A stretch of DNA of 64,000 nucleotides from Mycobacterium sp. DL440 (GTDB taxonomy: Bacteria; Actinomycetota; Actinomycetes; Mycobacteriales; Mycobacteriaceae). Under the pieces are notes generated by a model, which saw only the letters and a list, made by a program, of their open reading frames with translations, searched no databases and was not told where the DNA came from. A program made the translations under genes and the position numbers. This document shows positions 36,862 to 45,471 of this stretch, in pieces. Every line of letters begins with the position of its first letter. The first letter of the stretch is position 1. The stretch lies in NCBI RefSeq assembly GCF_011745145.1, contig NZ_CP050191.1, positions 1,453,991 through 1,517,990 on the forward strand, read 5' to 3'.

Positions 36862-39056
36862 GCGTTGATGCCCGCGAGCAGTTCATCGAGCTGCTCACGG
36901 GTGACTCTGCCTGCCGAGAATGCAGCCATCCGCCCGATCGGCACCGACCCCAGCATCCGTAACAGGTCGCTGCCGAGTGCGGAATCCGCTGTGCCGAACG
37001 GGGAAGCGTTACTCAGCACATTCGCAATCGTCTGGGCTGCTACCGGGTCGGCAAGGAGCTCGCCCAACGTCGAATCGCGGGTGAACGGCTGCCGCAGCTC
37101 ATCACCGGCCAGCGTCACCGTCGCCGACAACCGCAGGTCCCGGCTCGACGCGCCGACCGACACCGCATACTCGCCGCCTTCGACCACCCAGCGACCGGCA
37201 TCGGTGCTCCAGTACGCGAGATCGGCTCGGTCGATGGGGATTTCGACGGTCTGTCCGTGGCCTGGTTCCAGGGTGAGCCCAGCGAATCCGGCCAACCATC
37301 GCGTCGGTCGCCCGACGCGGGAGTCTGGCAACCCGGCGTAGGCCTGCACCACCTCCCGGCCCGGTCGGCCGCCGGTGTTGGTGACCGTCACGCGCACGCA
37401 CAGTCCCTCACCGGCGGGGTTCACCTCAAGGTCCGAGTAGTCGAACCGGGTGTAGGACAGGCCGTGGCCGAACGGGAACGTCACCGACATATCGCGGGAG
37501 TCATACCAGCGGTAGCCGACGAACATCCGCTCGCCGTAGACGGTATGGCCGGAGTCGGACGGAAAGTTGAGATAGGCCGGGGAATCCTGCAGCCGCAGCG
37601 GCACCGTCTCGGCCAGCCGGCCCGAGGGGTTCACCACGCCGAACAGCACATCGGCCAGCGCGCTGCCCCCGGCCTGCCCGAGCAGCGCCCCGTCCACGAT
37701 CGCCGGGGCCAGACCGGCGACGGCGTCCAGCCGCACCACGCCGCCGTGGGCCAGCACCACCACGGTGCGCGGCTGGACTTCGACCACGGCACGCAGCAGG
37801 TCGAGCTGTGCGGCAGGCAGGTCGATGTGTTCGCGGTCGTAACCCTCGGACTCCTCTTCGGCGGTGAGGCCGAGGAATACGATTGCGGTTTCGGAAGATT
37901 CAGCGGCGGAGACCGCGGCGGCGATGTCGCTTCCCGAGCAATGGCTCACCGGATGATCGCCCGCGAGCCTGCGGATCTCTTCCAGCGGAATGTCGACGCG
38001 GGTCGGGTTGACATGTGAACTGCCACCGCCCTGGTATCTGGGGTCTTGGGCGAACTCGCCGATGACCGTCAGCGGTGACGGCGCCAACGGCAGCAGATCC
38101 TGGTCGTTTTTCAACAACACGATGGCTCGCTGGGCCGCCTCGCGGGCCAGCTCGTGATGGCCATCGATCTCGAAGGATGCGGAGGTGTCTGTTTGGGTGA
38201 CCCGCTCGGCCAGAACGGCCACCCGGGCGGCGGCCCGCGCGACAGCAGCCGCGTCCAGCGTGCCGGCACCCACCGCGCGCACCACATCGGCGTCGGAGAT
38301 CCCGCCGGTCGCCGGCATCTCCAGATCCAGGCCCGCCGCTACGGCCGCCGGTCGGTCGGCTACCGCACCCCAGTCGCTGACCACCAGGCCGTCGAAACCC
38401 CATTCGTCACGCAGCACCGTCAGCAGCCAGGCGTTCTCGGCCGCGTAGACCCCATTGATCCGGTTGTAGGAACACATCACCGTCCACGGGCGGCCCTGGC
38501 GCACCACGATTTCGAAACTACGCAGATAGATCTCACGCAACGTGCGGGGGTCGACGTCGGAACTGGCCCGCATCCGATCGTGCTCGGCATTGTTGACCGC
38601 GAAATGTTTGACCGACGCGCCGACGCCGCGGCTCTGTACCCCGCGCACCCACGCCGCGCCGAGCGTGCCCGAGAGCAGCGGATCCTCCGAGTAGTACTCG
38701 AAGTTCCGCCCGCAGCGGGGGTCGCGCTTGATGTTGACTCCAGGGCCGAGCAGGACATGTACGCCCAGCGCGCGGCTTTCGTCGCCCAGCGCCTGACCGA
38801 CCCGTTCCACCAACTCGGGATCCCAGGTCTGGCTGAGCCCGACCGCCGGAGGAAAGCAGGTTGCCGGTTCACTGCCGGAGACGCCCAGATGATCTGTCGC
38901 ACTGCCAGATTGACGACGAACGCCGTGCGGCCCGTCGGTCAGCATGATGGCCGGCACCGGGCCGATCGGTTTGGTGGTCCAGAAGCTCGCGCCGCTGCCC
39001 AACGCGGCCTGTTCGGTCAGGTCGAGCCCGGCGATGGCATCAGTGGAGTCGGTCAC
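36849..39056 (-). CDS. Glycoside hydrolase family 3 beta-glucosidase
   Basis: A 735-residue GH3 enzyme with N-terminal TIM-like domain (TDGPHGVRRQSG, RCGRNFEYYSEDP, KHFAVNNAEHDR), nucleophile Asp in GLVVSDWGAV near residue 220, the alpha/beta sandwich (AIVFLGLTAEEESEGYDREH) and a C-terminal fibronectin-III-like domain (REVVQAYAGLPDS). No signal peptide is seen, so it is probably cytoplasmic. It follows TetR paralog 2 by 36 bp on the same strand and would be expressed with it from the dyad at 39639. This suggests a glycosylated inducer or substrate. Confidence 0.93.
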   Translation of the reverse strand: MTDSTDAIAGLDLTEQAALGSGASFWTTKPIGPVPAIMLTDGPHGVRRQSGSATDHLGVSGSEPATCFPPAVGLSQTWDPELVERVGQALGDESRALGVHVLLGPGVNIKRDPRCGRNFEYYSEDPLLSGTLGAAWVRGVQSRGVGASVKHFAVNNAEHDRMRASSDVDPRTLREIYLRSFEIVVRQGRPWTVMCSYNRINGVYAAENAWLLTVLRDEWGFDGLVVSDWGAVADRPAAVAAGLDLEMPATGGISDADVVRAVGAGTLDAAAVARAAARVAVLAERVTQTDTSASFEIDGHHELAREAAQRAIVLLKNDQDLLPLAPSPLTVIGEFAQDPRYQGGGSSHVNPTRVDIPLEEIRRLAGDHPVSHCSGSDIAAAVSAAESSETAIVFLGLTAEEESEGYDREHIDLPAAQLDLLRAVVEVQPRTVVVLAHGGVVRLDAVAGLAPAIVDGALLGQAGGSALADVLFGVVNPSGRLAETVPLRLQDSPAYLNFPSDSGHTVYGERMFVGYRWYDSRDMSVTFPFGHGLSYTRFDYSDLEVNPAGEGLCVRVTVTNTGGRPGREVVQAYAGLPDSRVGRPTRWLAGFAGLTLEPGHGQTVEIPIDRADLAYWSTDAGRWVVEGGEYAVSVGASSRDLRLSATVTLAGDELRQPFTRDSTLGELLADPVAAQTIANVLSNASPFGTADSALGSDLLRMLGSVPIGRMAAFSAGRVTREQLDELLAGINAQRS

Positions 39057-39092
39057 CGCCGCCAGCGTAGCGCCGGGTGCGCTTTTCCCTGG

Positions 39093-39629
39093 TCAAGGCG
39101 GAGGTTTCACCCCCGCGGCATGGCGGAGCTGCGCGAGGAAATCGTCCGCGTCGTCGCTGCGCACCAGGTAGTGGCAGATCGCCACCCGCACCGCGGTCGC
39201 CGCGGCGATGTCGGCGTCCGGCCCGGTGGTCAGCCGTTGCAGGCGCTCCCGCATCAGCGGGATGACCTGGGTGAGGCGTTTGATGACATGTTCGGGTTCG
39301 ATATCGACCATGCGGAGGCCCGGGTAGGACTGCTGGTATTCGACGACCGTTCGCAGAGCGGCATCCAGGTGCTCGTCCTGCGGCAAATCGGCGGAGGCCC
39401 GCGCTACCGCCTGTTCGTAGTACCTGCGCTCCCACACCACGAATGCGTCGAGCAGTTCCTGTTTGGAGGCGAACCAGCGGTAGAGCGTCGGCCGGGACAC
39501 CCCGGCCTGCAGGGCCACCTCGGACAAACTGAGCTTTGTCATCCCGTTCGCACCGAGCACCTCGGCGGTGGCGGCCAGGATTCGTCCGCGGGTACTGCTC
39601 TCGTCGTCGACAGACGATATTTCCGCCAT
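39093..39629 (-). CDS. TetR/AcrR family regulator of the island (paralog 2)
   Basis: A 178-residue TetR protein whose helix-turn-helix block is identical over 24 residues (including ALQAGVSRPTLYRWF) to paralog 1 at 33874-34431. ATG 39629 is used; a GTG six bases upstream is possible. The 26-bp dyad at 39639 lies 9 bp upstream of the start, consistent with autorepression. The two proteins differ in the ligand-binding half, so they may sense different intermediates while competing for the same operators, or form heterodimers. Confidence 0.9.
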   Translation of the reverse strand: MAEISSVDDESSTRGRILAATAEVLGANGMTKLSLSEVALQAGVSRPTLYRWFASKQELLDAFVVWERRYYEQAVARASADLPQDEHLDAALRTVVEYQQSYPGLRMVDIEPEHVIKRLTQVIPLMRERLQRLTTGPDADIAAATAVRVAICHYLVRSDDADDFLAQLRHAAGVKPPP

Positions 39630-39638
39630 GCCCACAGC

Positions 39639-39664
39639 TTTACAAACTATCGTCGAACTGTCAC
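39639..39664. promoter_or_regulatory. Island operator, copy B
   Basis: TTTACA-N14-TGTCAC in the divergent spacer between TetR paralog 2 (leftward) and the first P450 gene (rightward, start 39716). Confidence 0.75.
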
Positions 39665-39715
39665 GCTAATTCGTGCCGCGACACTGGCGTCGGGCGCCGT
39701 GCAGGAGGGAATACC

Positions 39716-40972
39716 GTGACAGTTGCCAGCTCACCGCAGGCACGCGAATACAGCCCATTCGACATCACGTCACACGATTTCTGGAGCCAATCGTTCGCCA
39801 AACGTGACGAGACATTCGCACAGTTGCGTGCCGGTGACGGGCTGAGTTGGCATCAGCCACTGTCGACGCTGTTCGACGTGGAAGAGCCCGGCTTCTGGGC
39901 CATCACCCGCCGTGCCGACATCCAGTTCGTCAGCCAGCACCCGGAGCTGTTCACCTCGACCCAGGGTGTCGCACTGGACCCGATGCCGGCCGACGTGCAG
40001 AAGTTCGCCACCTTCTTCCTGATGATGGATCCGCCGGAGCACACCACATACCGCCGCCTGATCAGCTCGGCGTTCACCCCGCGCAATGTGCGCAAGATCG
40101 AAGAGCAGATTCACCGCAACGCCGTCGCCGTCGTCGACGACCTGATCGGTGCCGGCGATGTCGATTTCGTCGAGGCATGCTCGGCGCAGCTGCCGATGCG
40201 GACGATCTCCGACATGCTCGGTGTGCCCACTGCCGATCAGCCGGCCCTCGCCAAGGCCGCCGAAAAGCTGTTCAGCATGAGCGATGACGAGTTCTCGTCG
40301 CTCGAAGAACGGGCCATGGCCACCATCAACGAGATCATGCTGATCTCGAGTACAGGGGTGGAGCTGGCCAAGTTCCGGCGGGCCAATCCCGGTGACGACC
40401 TGATGACCAGCATCGTCAACGCCGAAGTCGACGGCCACCGGCTGACCGACGAGGAGATCGGGGCATTCCTGATCCTGCTGGCCTCGGCCGGCAATGACAC
40501 CACCAAGCAGACCACCACTCACGCGATGATGGCCCTGGCCGCCAACCCTGACCAAAGGGATTGGCTGCTGGACGATTTCGACAACCGGATCGGTCTGGCC
40601 ACCGAGGAATTCGTGCGGTGGGCCACCCCGGTGATCCAGTTCGCCCGGCACGCCACCGAGGACGTCGAGCTGGCCGGCCAGCAGATCAGAGCCGGCGACA
40701 AGGTGGGCCTGTTCTACTGTTCGGGCAACCGGGATGAAACGGTGTTCACCGAGCCCGGCCGCTTCGACCTGAGCCGTTCACCCAACCCGCAGGTGGGCTT
40801 CGGTGGTGGCGGTCCGCACTTCTGCCTGGGTAATCAGCTGGCCAAGACGGAGTTGCGACACCTGTTCCACGAGTTGCTGACTCGGCTGAAGACCATCGAG
40901 TTCGGTGAGCCGGAGCTGCTGTACAGCAGCTTCGTCCACGGCATCAAGCGCGTTCCCGCGCACGTCGCATAG
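39716..40972 (+). CDS. Cytochrome P450 (first of three in the island)
   Basis: A 418-residue soluble bacterial P450. The I-helix motif AGNDTT, the K-helix EEFVR and the haem ligand Cys370 in GGGGPHFCLGNQ are present. GTG 39716 has AGGAGGGA just upstream; the longer frame crosses the dyad. It is followed after 11 bp by a 3Fe-4S-type ferredoxin gene, a natural electron donor. It resembles mycobacterial P450s acting on sterol/terpenoid-size substrates, but no CYP family is assigned. Expected to hydroxylate an unactivated carbon in the cytoplasm. Confidence 0.93.
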   Translation: MTVASSPQAREYSPFDITSHDFWSQSFAKRDETFAQLRAGDGLSWHQPLSTLFDVEEPGFWAITRRADIQFVSQHPELFTSTQGVALDPMPADVQKFATFFLMMDPPEHTTYRRLISSAFTPRNVRKIEEQIHRNAVAVVDDLIGAGDVDFVEACSAQLPMRTISDMLGVPTADQPALAKAAEKLFSMSDDEFSSLEERAMATINEIMLISSTGVELAKFRRANPGDDLMTSIVNAEVDGHRLTDEEIGAFLILLASAGNDTTKQTTTHAMMALAANPDQRDWLLDDFDNRIGLATEEFVRWATPVIQFARHATEDVELAGQQIRAGDKVGLFYCSGNRDETVFTEPGRFDLSRSPNPQVGFGGGGPHFCLGNQLAKTELRHLFHELLTRLKTIEFGEPELLYSSFVHGIKRVPAHVA

Positions 40973-40983
40973 GGCGCGACAGC

Positions 40984-41175
40984 ATGCGGGTCGAAGTCGA
41001 TCTGGGCAAGTGCACCGGGCATGGCATCTGCGAATCGATCGCCGAGGACGTGTTCGAGGTTTCCGACGAGGGTATGGTGCACATCCACGGCGACGAGCAT
41101 CGCGAGAGCGATCGAGATCGGTTGCAGCAGGCCGTGACCCAATGCCCGGCGACCGCACTGCGGATGCAAGGCTGA
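40984..41175 (+). CDS. 3Fe-4S-type ferredoxin for P450
   Basis: A 63-residue ferredoxin: KCTGHGICESI gives C-x2-H-x2-C, where the second ligand position of a 4Fe-4S cluster is replaced by His, and QCPATALRM supplies the last cysteine with the following proline. Mycobacterial ferredoxins next to P450 genes commonly have such C-x2-X-x2-C variants. Directly downstream of the P450 gene and surely co-transcribed. No ferredoxin reductase gene is present in the window, so a housekeeping reductase must serve. Confidence 0.93.
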   Translation: MRVEVDLGKCTGHGICESIAEDVFEVSDEGMVHIHGDEHRESDRDRLQQAVTQCPATALRMQG

Positions 41176-41187
41176 ATTTCAGGCGAG

Positions 41188-41236
41188 TGGCCAGTTTCAT
41201 CACGAGATTTCCCAGAATTCGTGTGACAACTGGCCA
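41188..41236. terminator. Imperfect hairpin between convergent ferredoxin and P450 genes
   Basis: TGGCCAGTT (41188-41196) pairs with AACTGGCCA (41228-41236), and CACGA (41201-41205) with TCGTG (41219-41223), separated by mismatched bases. It starts 12 bp after the ferredoxin stop and ends 16 bp before the end of the convergent P450 gene, fitting a bidirectional terminator. Confidence 0.55.
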
Positions 41237-41252
41237 TTGGGCTACTGAGGTC

Positions 41253-42482
41253 TCAGGCGGCTGCCACCAGCACTCGGCTCGGCCCGCGCACGGTGTAGTT
41301 GGTGCCGTAGTCCAGGGGGCCGGCCAACCGCCAGTCGCCCACGGTGTCGATCAGTTCCTCGAGGAAGATCTGGGCCTCCAGACGGGCCAGGTTCATGCCG
41401 AGGCAACTGTGCAGGCCGAAGGCGAATCCCAGGTGGGAGAGCTTGCGCCGGGTGATGTCGAAATCGTCGGGGCGCTCCCAGCGCCGCGGATCACGGTTGG
41501 CTGCACCCAGCAACAGGGTGATCCGTTCACCGTCGGCCATGGCGATGTCACCGACCGCGGCAGATTCGCCCACCACATCGCGGAAGATCGAGTGCGACAC
41601 CGTTTCCAGGCGATGCACCTCTTCCACCGCGTCAAGCGCCAGAGTGCGATCGGCCAGTAGGATGCGGCGCTGATCCGGGTGGACGGCCAGAGTGGCCACG
41701 ATCTGGGCGAGCAGTTTGGCGGTGGTCTCGTTGCCGGCGAACACCAATTGCGTGTTGCTTGCGACGATCTCCTGTTCGGTCATGTGCTCACACGCATACT
41801 CGTGTCCCACCATGGTCCCGATCAGGTCCCAGCTGTCGTCGACGGGGCAGGCCCGGCGGGGTGGCTGGTCGCGAATGTAGGTATTCAGTTGGGCCGTCGC
41901 GTGTTTTCCGGCGGCTATCAGTTCAGCACCGTGGTCGCCGGGCATGCTGTAGCCCTCGGCAGACGCGCCCATTGCGTCGCTCCACGCGGTGAACTGGCTG
42001 ACCATCTCCGGTTCCACGCCGAGCATGTGTGCTATCACCTCGGTCGGGATTCCACGGGTGAGCTCCGAGACCACCTCGACGGTTTCCCCGTCGCGAAGCC
42101 TCGCGGCGACCGGCTCCAACCTGGCCCGCACGATGTCGGTGATCACTGGGCGCAGTCGCGCCAAAGTCCTCGGCCGGAAATCGCCGGACCAGATCGACCT
42201 GATGTGGTCATGGTGCGGGCCGTCGTAGAACTCCATCGTCGGCCCGCCGAACACCGCGGCGTGCTCCACCTGGCCGCGTTCGGAGCCGAAGCGTGAAGGT
42301 GTACTGAGGATCTGCTTGACCAGGTCGAACTCGCCGACCATCCAGCGATTGATCCGCTCGTTGAAGACCACTCCGCCCAACTCCCGGATCTCCCGGTAGC
42401 GCGCCCACGGATCGCCGACGAACGCCGGGTCGGTGGTGTCGAACGACAGCAGCGGAAAATGGGTGGCGGCCATAGCTGTCAT
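41253..42482 (-). CDS. Cytochrome P450 (second of three)
   Basis: A 409-residue P450 with I-helix FAGNETT, K-helix EEVHR and haem ligand Cys360 in AFGLHSCLGMN. ATG 42482 is used; ATG 42473 and GTG/ATG at 42500 are alternatives, the last being unlikely since it falls within the dyad. The dyad half TTGACA begins 2 bp upstream of the start, so the mRNA is probably leaderless or very short-leadered. Divergent from the cyclase/hydroxyacid-oxidase operon. Substrate unknown; probably a second oxidation of the island compound. Confidence 0.92.
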   Translation of the reverse strand: MTAMAATHFPLLSFDTTDPAFVGDPWARYREIRELGGVVFNERINRWMVGEFDLVKQILSTPSRFGSERGQVEHAAVFGGPTMEFYDGPHHDHIRSIWSGDFRPRTLARLRPVITDIVRARLEPVAARLRDGETVEVVSELTRGIPTEVIAHMLGVEPEMVSQFTAWSDAMGASAEGYSMPGDHGAELIAAGKHATAQLNTYIRDQPPRRACPVDDSWDLIGTMVGHEYACEHMTEQEIVASNTQLVFAGNETTAKLLAQIVATLAVHPDQRRILLADRTLALDAVEEVHRLETVSHSIFRDVVGESAAVGDIAMADGERITLLLGAANRDPRRWERPDDFDITRRKLSHLGFAFGLHSCLGMNLARLEAQIFLEELIDTVGDWRLAGPLDYGTNYTVRGPSRVLVAAA

Positions 42483-42483
42483 G

Positions 42484-42509
42484 TTGACAATTGTGTGCAA
42501 TTCTGTAAA
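42484..42509. promoter_or_regulatory. Island operator, copy F
   Basis: TTGACA-N14-TGTAAA occupies nearly the whole 29-bp spacer between the divergent P450 (start 42482) and cyclase (start 42512) genes; a bound protein would block both promoters at once. Confidence 0.75.
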
Positions 42510-42511
42510 GC

Positions 42512-43420
42512 GTGAGTTTCAAGGACCTGGGCCGCGAACTGTCCAACTGGGGCCGGTGGGGGCCCGACGATCAGATCGGCACCCTCAACTTGGTCGAGCC
42601 GCGTCACGTGCAGGCCGCATCCGGTGAAGTCCGTTCGGGCAAGGTTTTTCAGCTGAGCATTCCGGTCGGTAAGGACGGCCCGCAGAGCGGTACCGGCGGC
42701 CGGCTCAACCCGGTTCACCTGATGTCCATGCAGCCCGACGATTGGGAACCGCACGGGTTACAGGTCGCCGACGACTGGATCATCATGCCGTTGCAATCCG
42801 GCACCCAGTGGGACGCGTTGTCCCATGTCGCCTACGACGGCAAGCTCTACAACGGTTACTCCACAGACCAGGTCCGCACGCGAGCCGGAGCCCGCCAGTT
42901 GGCCGTCGACGCCTTCACCGACCGGATCGCCGGACGCGGTGTGCTTCTCGACATCGCCCGGTTGCACGGAGTGGACTGGCTCGAAGGCGGCACGGCGATC
43001 ACCCCGGCTGACCTCGAGACCGCCGAGCAGGAACAGGGCGTGACCGTCGGAGAGGCCGACTTCCTGCTGGTGCGTACCGGTTGGCGGGGCCGACTGCTGG
43101 CCCGGGGCCGCGACGACTGGATGTCCACCGAGCCGGGCCTGGGTATCGACTGCGCACGCTGGTTGCGTGACCGCGGTGTCGCGGCGGTGGGCAGTGACAA
43201 CTGGGCCATCGAGGTGATCCCCAGCGAGACGGGGGAGACGTTGCCGCTGCACTGCATCCTGATCCGCGACATGGGTATGCCGCTGGCGGAGATCCTCGAC
43301 CTCGACGCGCTGAGCGCCGACTGTGCTGCTGATGGGGTGTGGAGTTTCCTGTTCGTGGCGCCGCCGTTGCATATCAGCAATGCCGTGGGTTCACCGGTCA
43401 CGCCCATCGCCATCAAATGA
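42512..43420 (+). CDS. Cyclase family protein (kynurenine-formamidase-like hydrolase)
   Basis: A 302-residue PF04199-type metal hydrolase. The metal motif reads SGTQWDALSHVAYDG: the first histidine of the usual HxGTHxDxPxH is replaced by Gln while Asp and the last His remain, which is seen in a long-form subfamily of these enzymes. Family members open lactams, formamides or lactone-like rings. GTG 42512 begins 2 bp after the dyad at 42484. The stop overlaps the start of the hydroxyacid oxidase gene (ATGA). A ring-opening hydrolysis in the pathway is plausible. Confidence 0.85.
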   Translation: MSFKDLGRELSNWGRWGPDDQIGTLNLVEPRHVQAASGEVRSGKVFQLSIPVGKDGPQSGTGGRLNPVHLMSMQPDDWEPHGLQVADDWIIMPLQSGTQWDALSHVAYDGKLYNGYSTDQVRTRAGARQLAVDAFTDRIAGRGVLLDIARLHGVDWLEGGTAITPADLETAEQEQGVTVGEADFLLVRTGWRGRLLARGRDDWMSTEPGLGIDCARWLRDRGVAAVGSDNWAIEVIPSETGETLPLHCILIRDMGMPLAEILDLDALSADCAADGVWSFLFVAPPLHISNAVGSPVTPIAIK

Positions 43421-44595
43421 GTCCGGCCTTCCAGTACCGGCTGCGTACCCCGGCCCCGCTGGTCAGCGTCGAGGATTACCGGTGGGCAGCGCGCCGGGCC
43501 CTGCCCACCATGGTGTGGGCCTACCTCGACGGTGGGGCCGAAGATGAGCGCACGTTGCGCGCCAATACCAGTGCCTTCGCGAATTGGTCACTGCGCCAAC
43601 GGGTCCTGGCCGGTCATTCCGACGCTGATTTGGGTGTGACGATCGACGGACAGCGGCTCGAGCTGCCTGTGCTGCTGGCCCCGACCGGGCTCACCGGCCT
43701 CGCGCACTGGTCGGGGGAGTTGGCCGCCGCGAGGGCCGCCGAACGCGCCGGGACGCGGCTGACGCTGTCCACGGCGTCGTCGTACTCGATCGAGGAGGTC
43801 GCGGCGGGCACCACGGCCGACCACTGGTTCCAGCTGTATCCCTGGGGCGACGGCCCGTTCTCGGATTCCATGCTCAGCCGGGCCCGTGACGCCGGATACC
43901 GCACCCTGGTGGTGACTGTCGATGTTCCGGTGCAGGGCAACCGCACCGGGGAGCGGCGCACCGGCATGGGGCACCCGCCGATCCTGACGCCACGGCGCAT
44001 CGCCGACGCTGCGGTCCGGCCGCACTGGTGGTACGGCCTGTTGCGGCACCAGCGGATGACGATGCGCAACCTTACCCACGCCGCGGGCGCGAAGGGCGCC
44101 GTGGAATCGGTCAGCATCCAGAACCGCCGGATCCGGGCCGACCTGACGTGGCGCGACGTGGCGGCGCTACGTGAGCGTTGGGATGGACCGCTCGTCGTCA
44201 AGGGGGTACTGGAGCCCGAGGACGCGATCCGTGCGGTCGATGACGTGGGTGCCAGTGGGGTGGTGGTGTCCAATCACGGTGGGCGCCAACTCAATGGCGC
44301 GATCGCGTCGGTCGATGCATTGCCTGATGTCGCGGAAGCCGTCGGTGGCCGGGCCACGGTCCTGCTGGACAGCGGTGTGCGTACCGGTGGTGACATCGTC
44401 ACGGCCCTGGCACTGGGCGCCGACGCGGTGATGATCGGCCGGCCCTACCTCTACGGGCTGGCCGTGGCCGGCGGTGCCGGAGTGGGTGCGGTGCTCGACA
44501 TCCTGGCCGCCGAGATCCGCTCGACGCTGACCCTGATGGGACTGGCGAGCGTGGCCGACCTGAACCCGGTACATCTCCGGCGAGCAGACACTTAA
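43417..44595 (+). CDS. FMN-dependent alpha-hydroxyacid oxidase/dehydrogenase
   Basis: A 392-residue FMN TIM-barrel protein. LLAPTGLTGLAHWSGELAAA, VTVDVPVQGNRTGERR and the active-site VVVSNHGGRQLNG (His287) are diagnostic for the glycolate/lactate oxidase family. ATG 43417 overlaps the cyclase stop; the frame is open upstream without similarity. It would oxidise a 2-hydroxyacid produced upstream in the pathway to a 2-oxoacid. Distinct from the lactate-monooxygenase-like enzyme at 9859. The stop codon is embedded in the hairpin at 44581. Confidence 0.9.
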   Translation: MSPAFQYRLRTPAPLVSVEDYRWAARRALPTMVWAYLDGGAEDERTLRANTSAFANWSLRQRVLAGHSDADLGVTIDGQRLELPVLLAPTGLTGLAHWSGELAAARAAERAGTRLTLSTASSYSIEEVAAGTTADHWFQLYPWGDGPFSDSMLSRARDAGYRTLVVTVDVPVQGNRTGERRTGMGHPPILTPRRIADAAVRPHWWYGLLRHQRMTMRNLTHAAGAKGAVESVSIQNRRIRADLTWRDVAALRERWDGPLVVKGVLEPEDAIRAVDDVGASGVVVSNHGGRQLNGAIASVDALPDVAEAVGGRATVLLDSGVRTGGDIVTALALGADAVMIGRPYLYGLAVAGGAGVGAVLDILAAEIRSTLTLMGLASVADLNPVHLRRADT

Positions 44596-44638
44596 GTACC
44601 CGAAAATGGCCGCTGGCGGGTACTTTCGTGTCTGCTCG
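44581..44638. terminator. Strong bidirectional hairpin over the stop codon
   Basis: Arms 44581-44602 and 44617-44638: CGAGCAGACAC pairs with GTGTCTGCTCG (11 bp) and AAGTACCCG with CGGGTACTT (9 bp), interrupted by a 2-base mismatch, around a 14-base loop. It contains the hydroxyacid oxidase stop codon (44593-44595) and ends 2 bp before the convergent thioesterase gene. Confidence 0.7.
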
Positions 44639-44640
44639 CG

Positions 44641-45462
44641 CTAGGAACGCTTGGGCGGGCGGGGCCGCACCAGCACCGACTGCTGGATCGCGCCGACCGC
44701 TCCGCTCTGGTCGAACAGCGTCCCCACGGTGGCACCGATGCCGTCGGGCCCGTAGTTGGTGTCGGCGCGGATACCGATCCACTCTCCGTCGGGCACCCGG
44801 TGGATGTGGACCACCAGATCGGTGTTGAGGAATGTCCATTTGCGGATGTCGATCTTGGAGCCGATGCCGTTGGCGTCGTCGGCGACCGCGAACAACCGCT
44901 GCAGCGGCGTCATCGGCTCGCCCTTGACCACGTCGACCGTCGGCTTGAGCCAGGACTCACCCGGGCCGGGCGCCTGCGGCACGGTCAGCCAGCGCCAGTC
45001 CACGCTGTGCACGTAGTTGGTCTCCCAGTTCTTGGCCATGTCGCGGCTGCGGGCCTGCTCCAGCGGCGGCAGCGGCTCGACGCCGGTGTGCGCGACCGAG
45101 GTGGTGTCCATCTGCAGCATCCGCCACCCGCTGGCCCGCGCCACCACCCGTCGCGCGCCGTCCGGCCCGGGCGCCAGCATTTCTGCGCTGACCAGTTCGA
45201 TCTGCTTGCCCGGCCGTTCCAGCTGAGCACGCACCCACAGGTCGCCCTCCGACGGCACCCCGCCCATCAGATCGATGGACACCCGGCTCAACCGGGTGTC
45301 GGCACGGTGTTCGCAGCGTTCCAGCGCCCGCACCAGCAACGCCGACACCGGCGCGCCGTGCTGGATGGCCGCCGACCAGGTGCCGCGCGCCATGTCGGTC
45401 GCGTGGAACTTGTCACCGATCGGGTCGTTCTCATCGATCAGTTCGTAGTAAGAGTCGGACAT
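44641..45462 (-). CDS. TesB-like acyl-CoA thioesterase (double hotdog)
   Basis: A 273-residue thioesterase of the 4HBT_3 type: GTWSAAIQHGAPVSALLVRAL at about 26-46 opens the first hotdog, and DIRKWTFLNTDLVVHIHRVPDGEWIGI lies in the second (given in part), with DTNYGPDGIGATVGTLFDQSG at the end. The usual catalytic Asp-Gln/Ser residues were not mapped individually. It would release an acid from CoA to drain or balance intermediates. It follows the SMP-30 gene by 9 bp on the same strand. Confidence 0.82.
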   Translation of the reverse strand: MSDSYYELIDENDPIGDKFHATDMARGTWSAAIQHGAPVSALLVRALERCEHRADTRLSRVSIDLMGGVPSEGDLWVRAQLERPGKQIELVSAEMLAPGPDGARRVVARASGWRMLQMDTTSVAHTGVEPLPPLEQARSRDMAKNWETNYVHSVDWRWLTVPQAPGPGESWLKPTVDVVKGEPMTPLQRLFAVADDANGIGSKIDIRKWTFLNTDLVVHIHRVPDGEWIGIRADTNYGPDGIGATVGTLFDQSGAVGAIQQSVLVRPRPPKRS

Positions 45463-45471
45463 ATCAACCGT

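Noticed and set aside
38154-39719. 521-codon plus-strand open frame over GH3 and TetR
   Set aside because: Antisense to two convincing genes, with Arg/Gly/His-rich composition and no motif.
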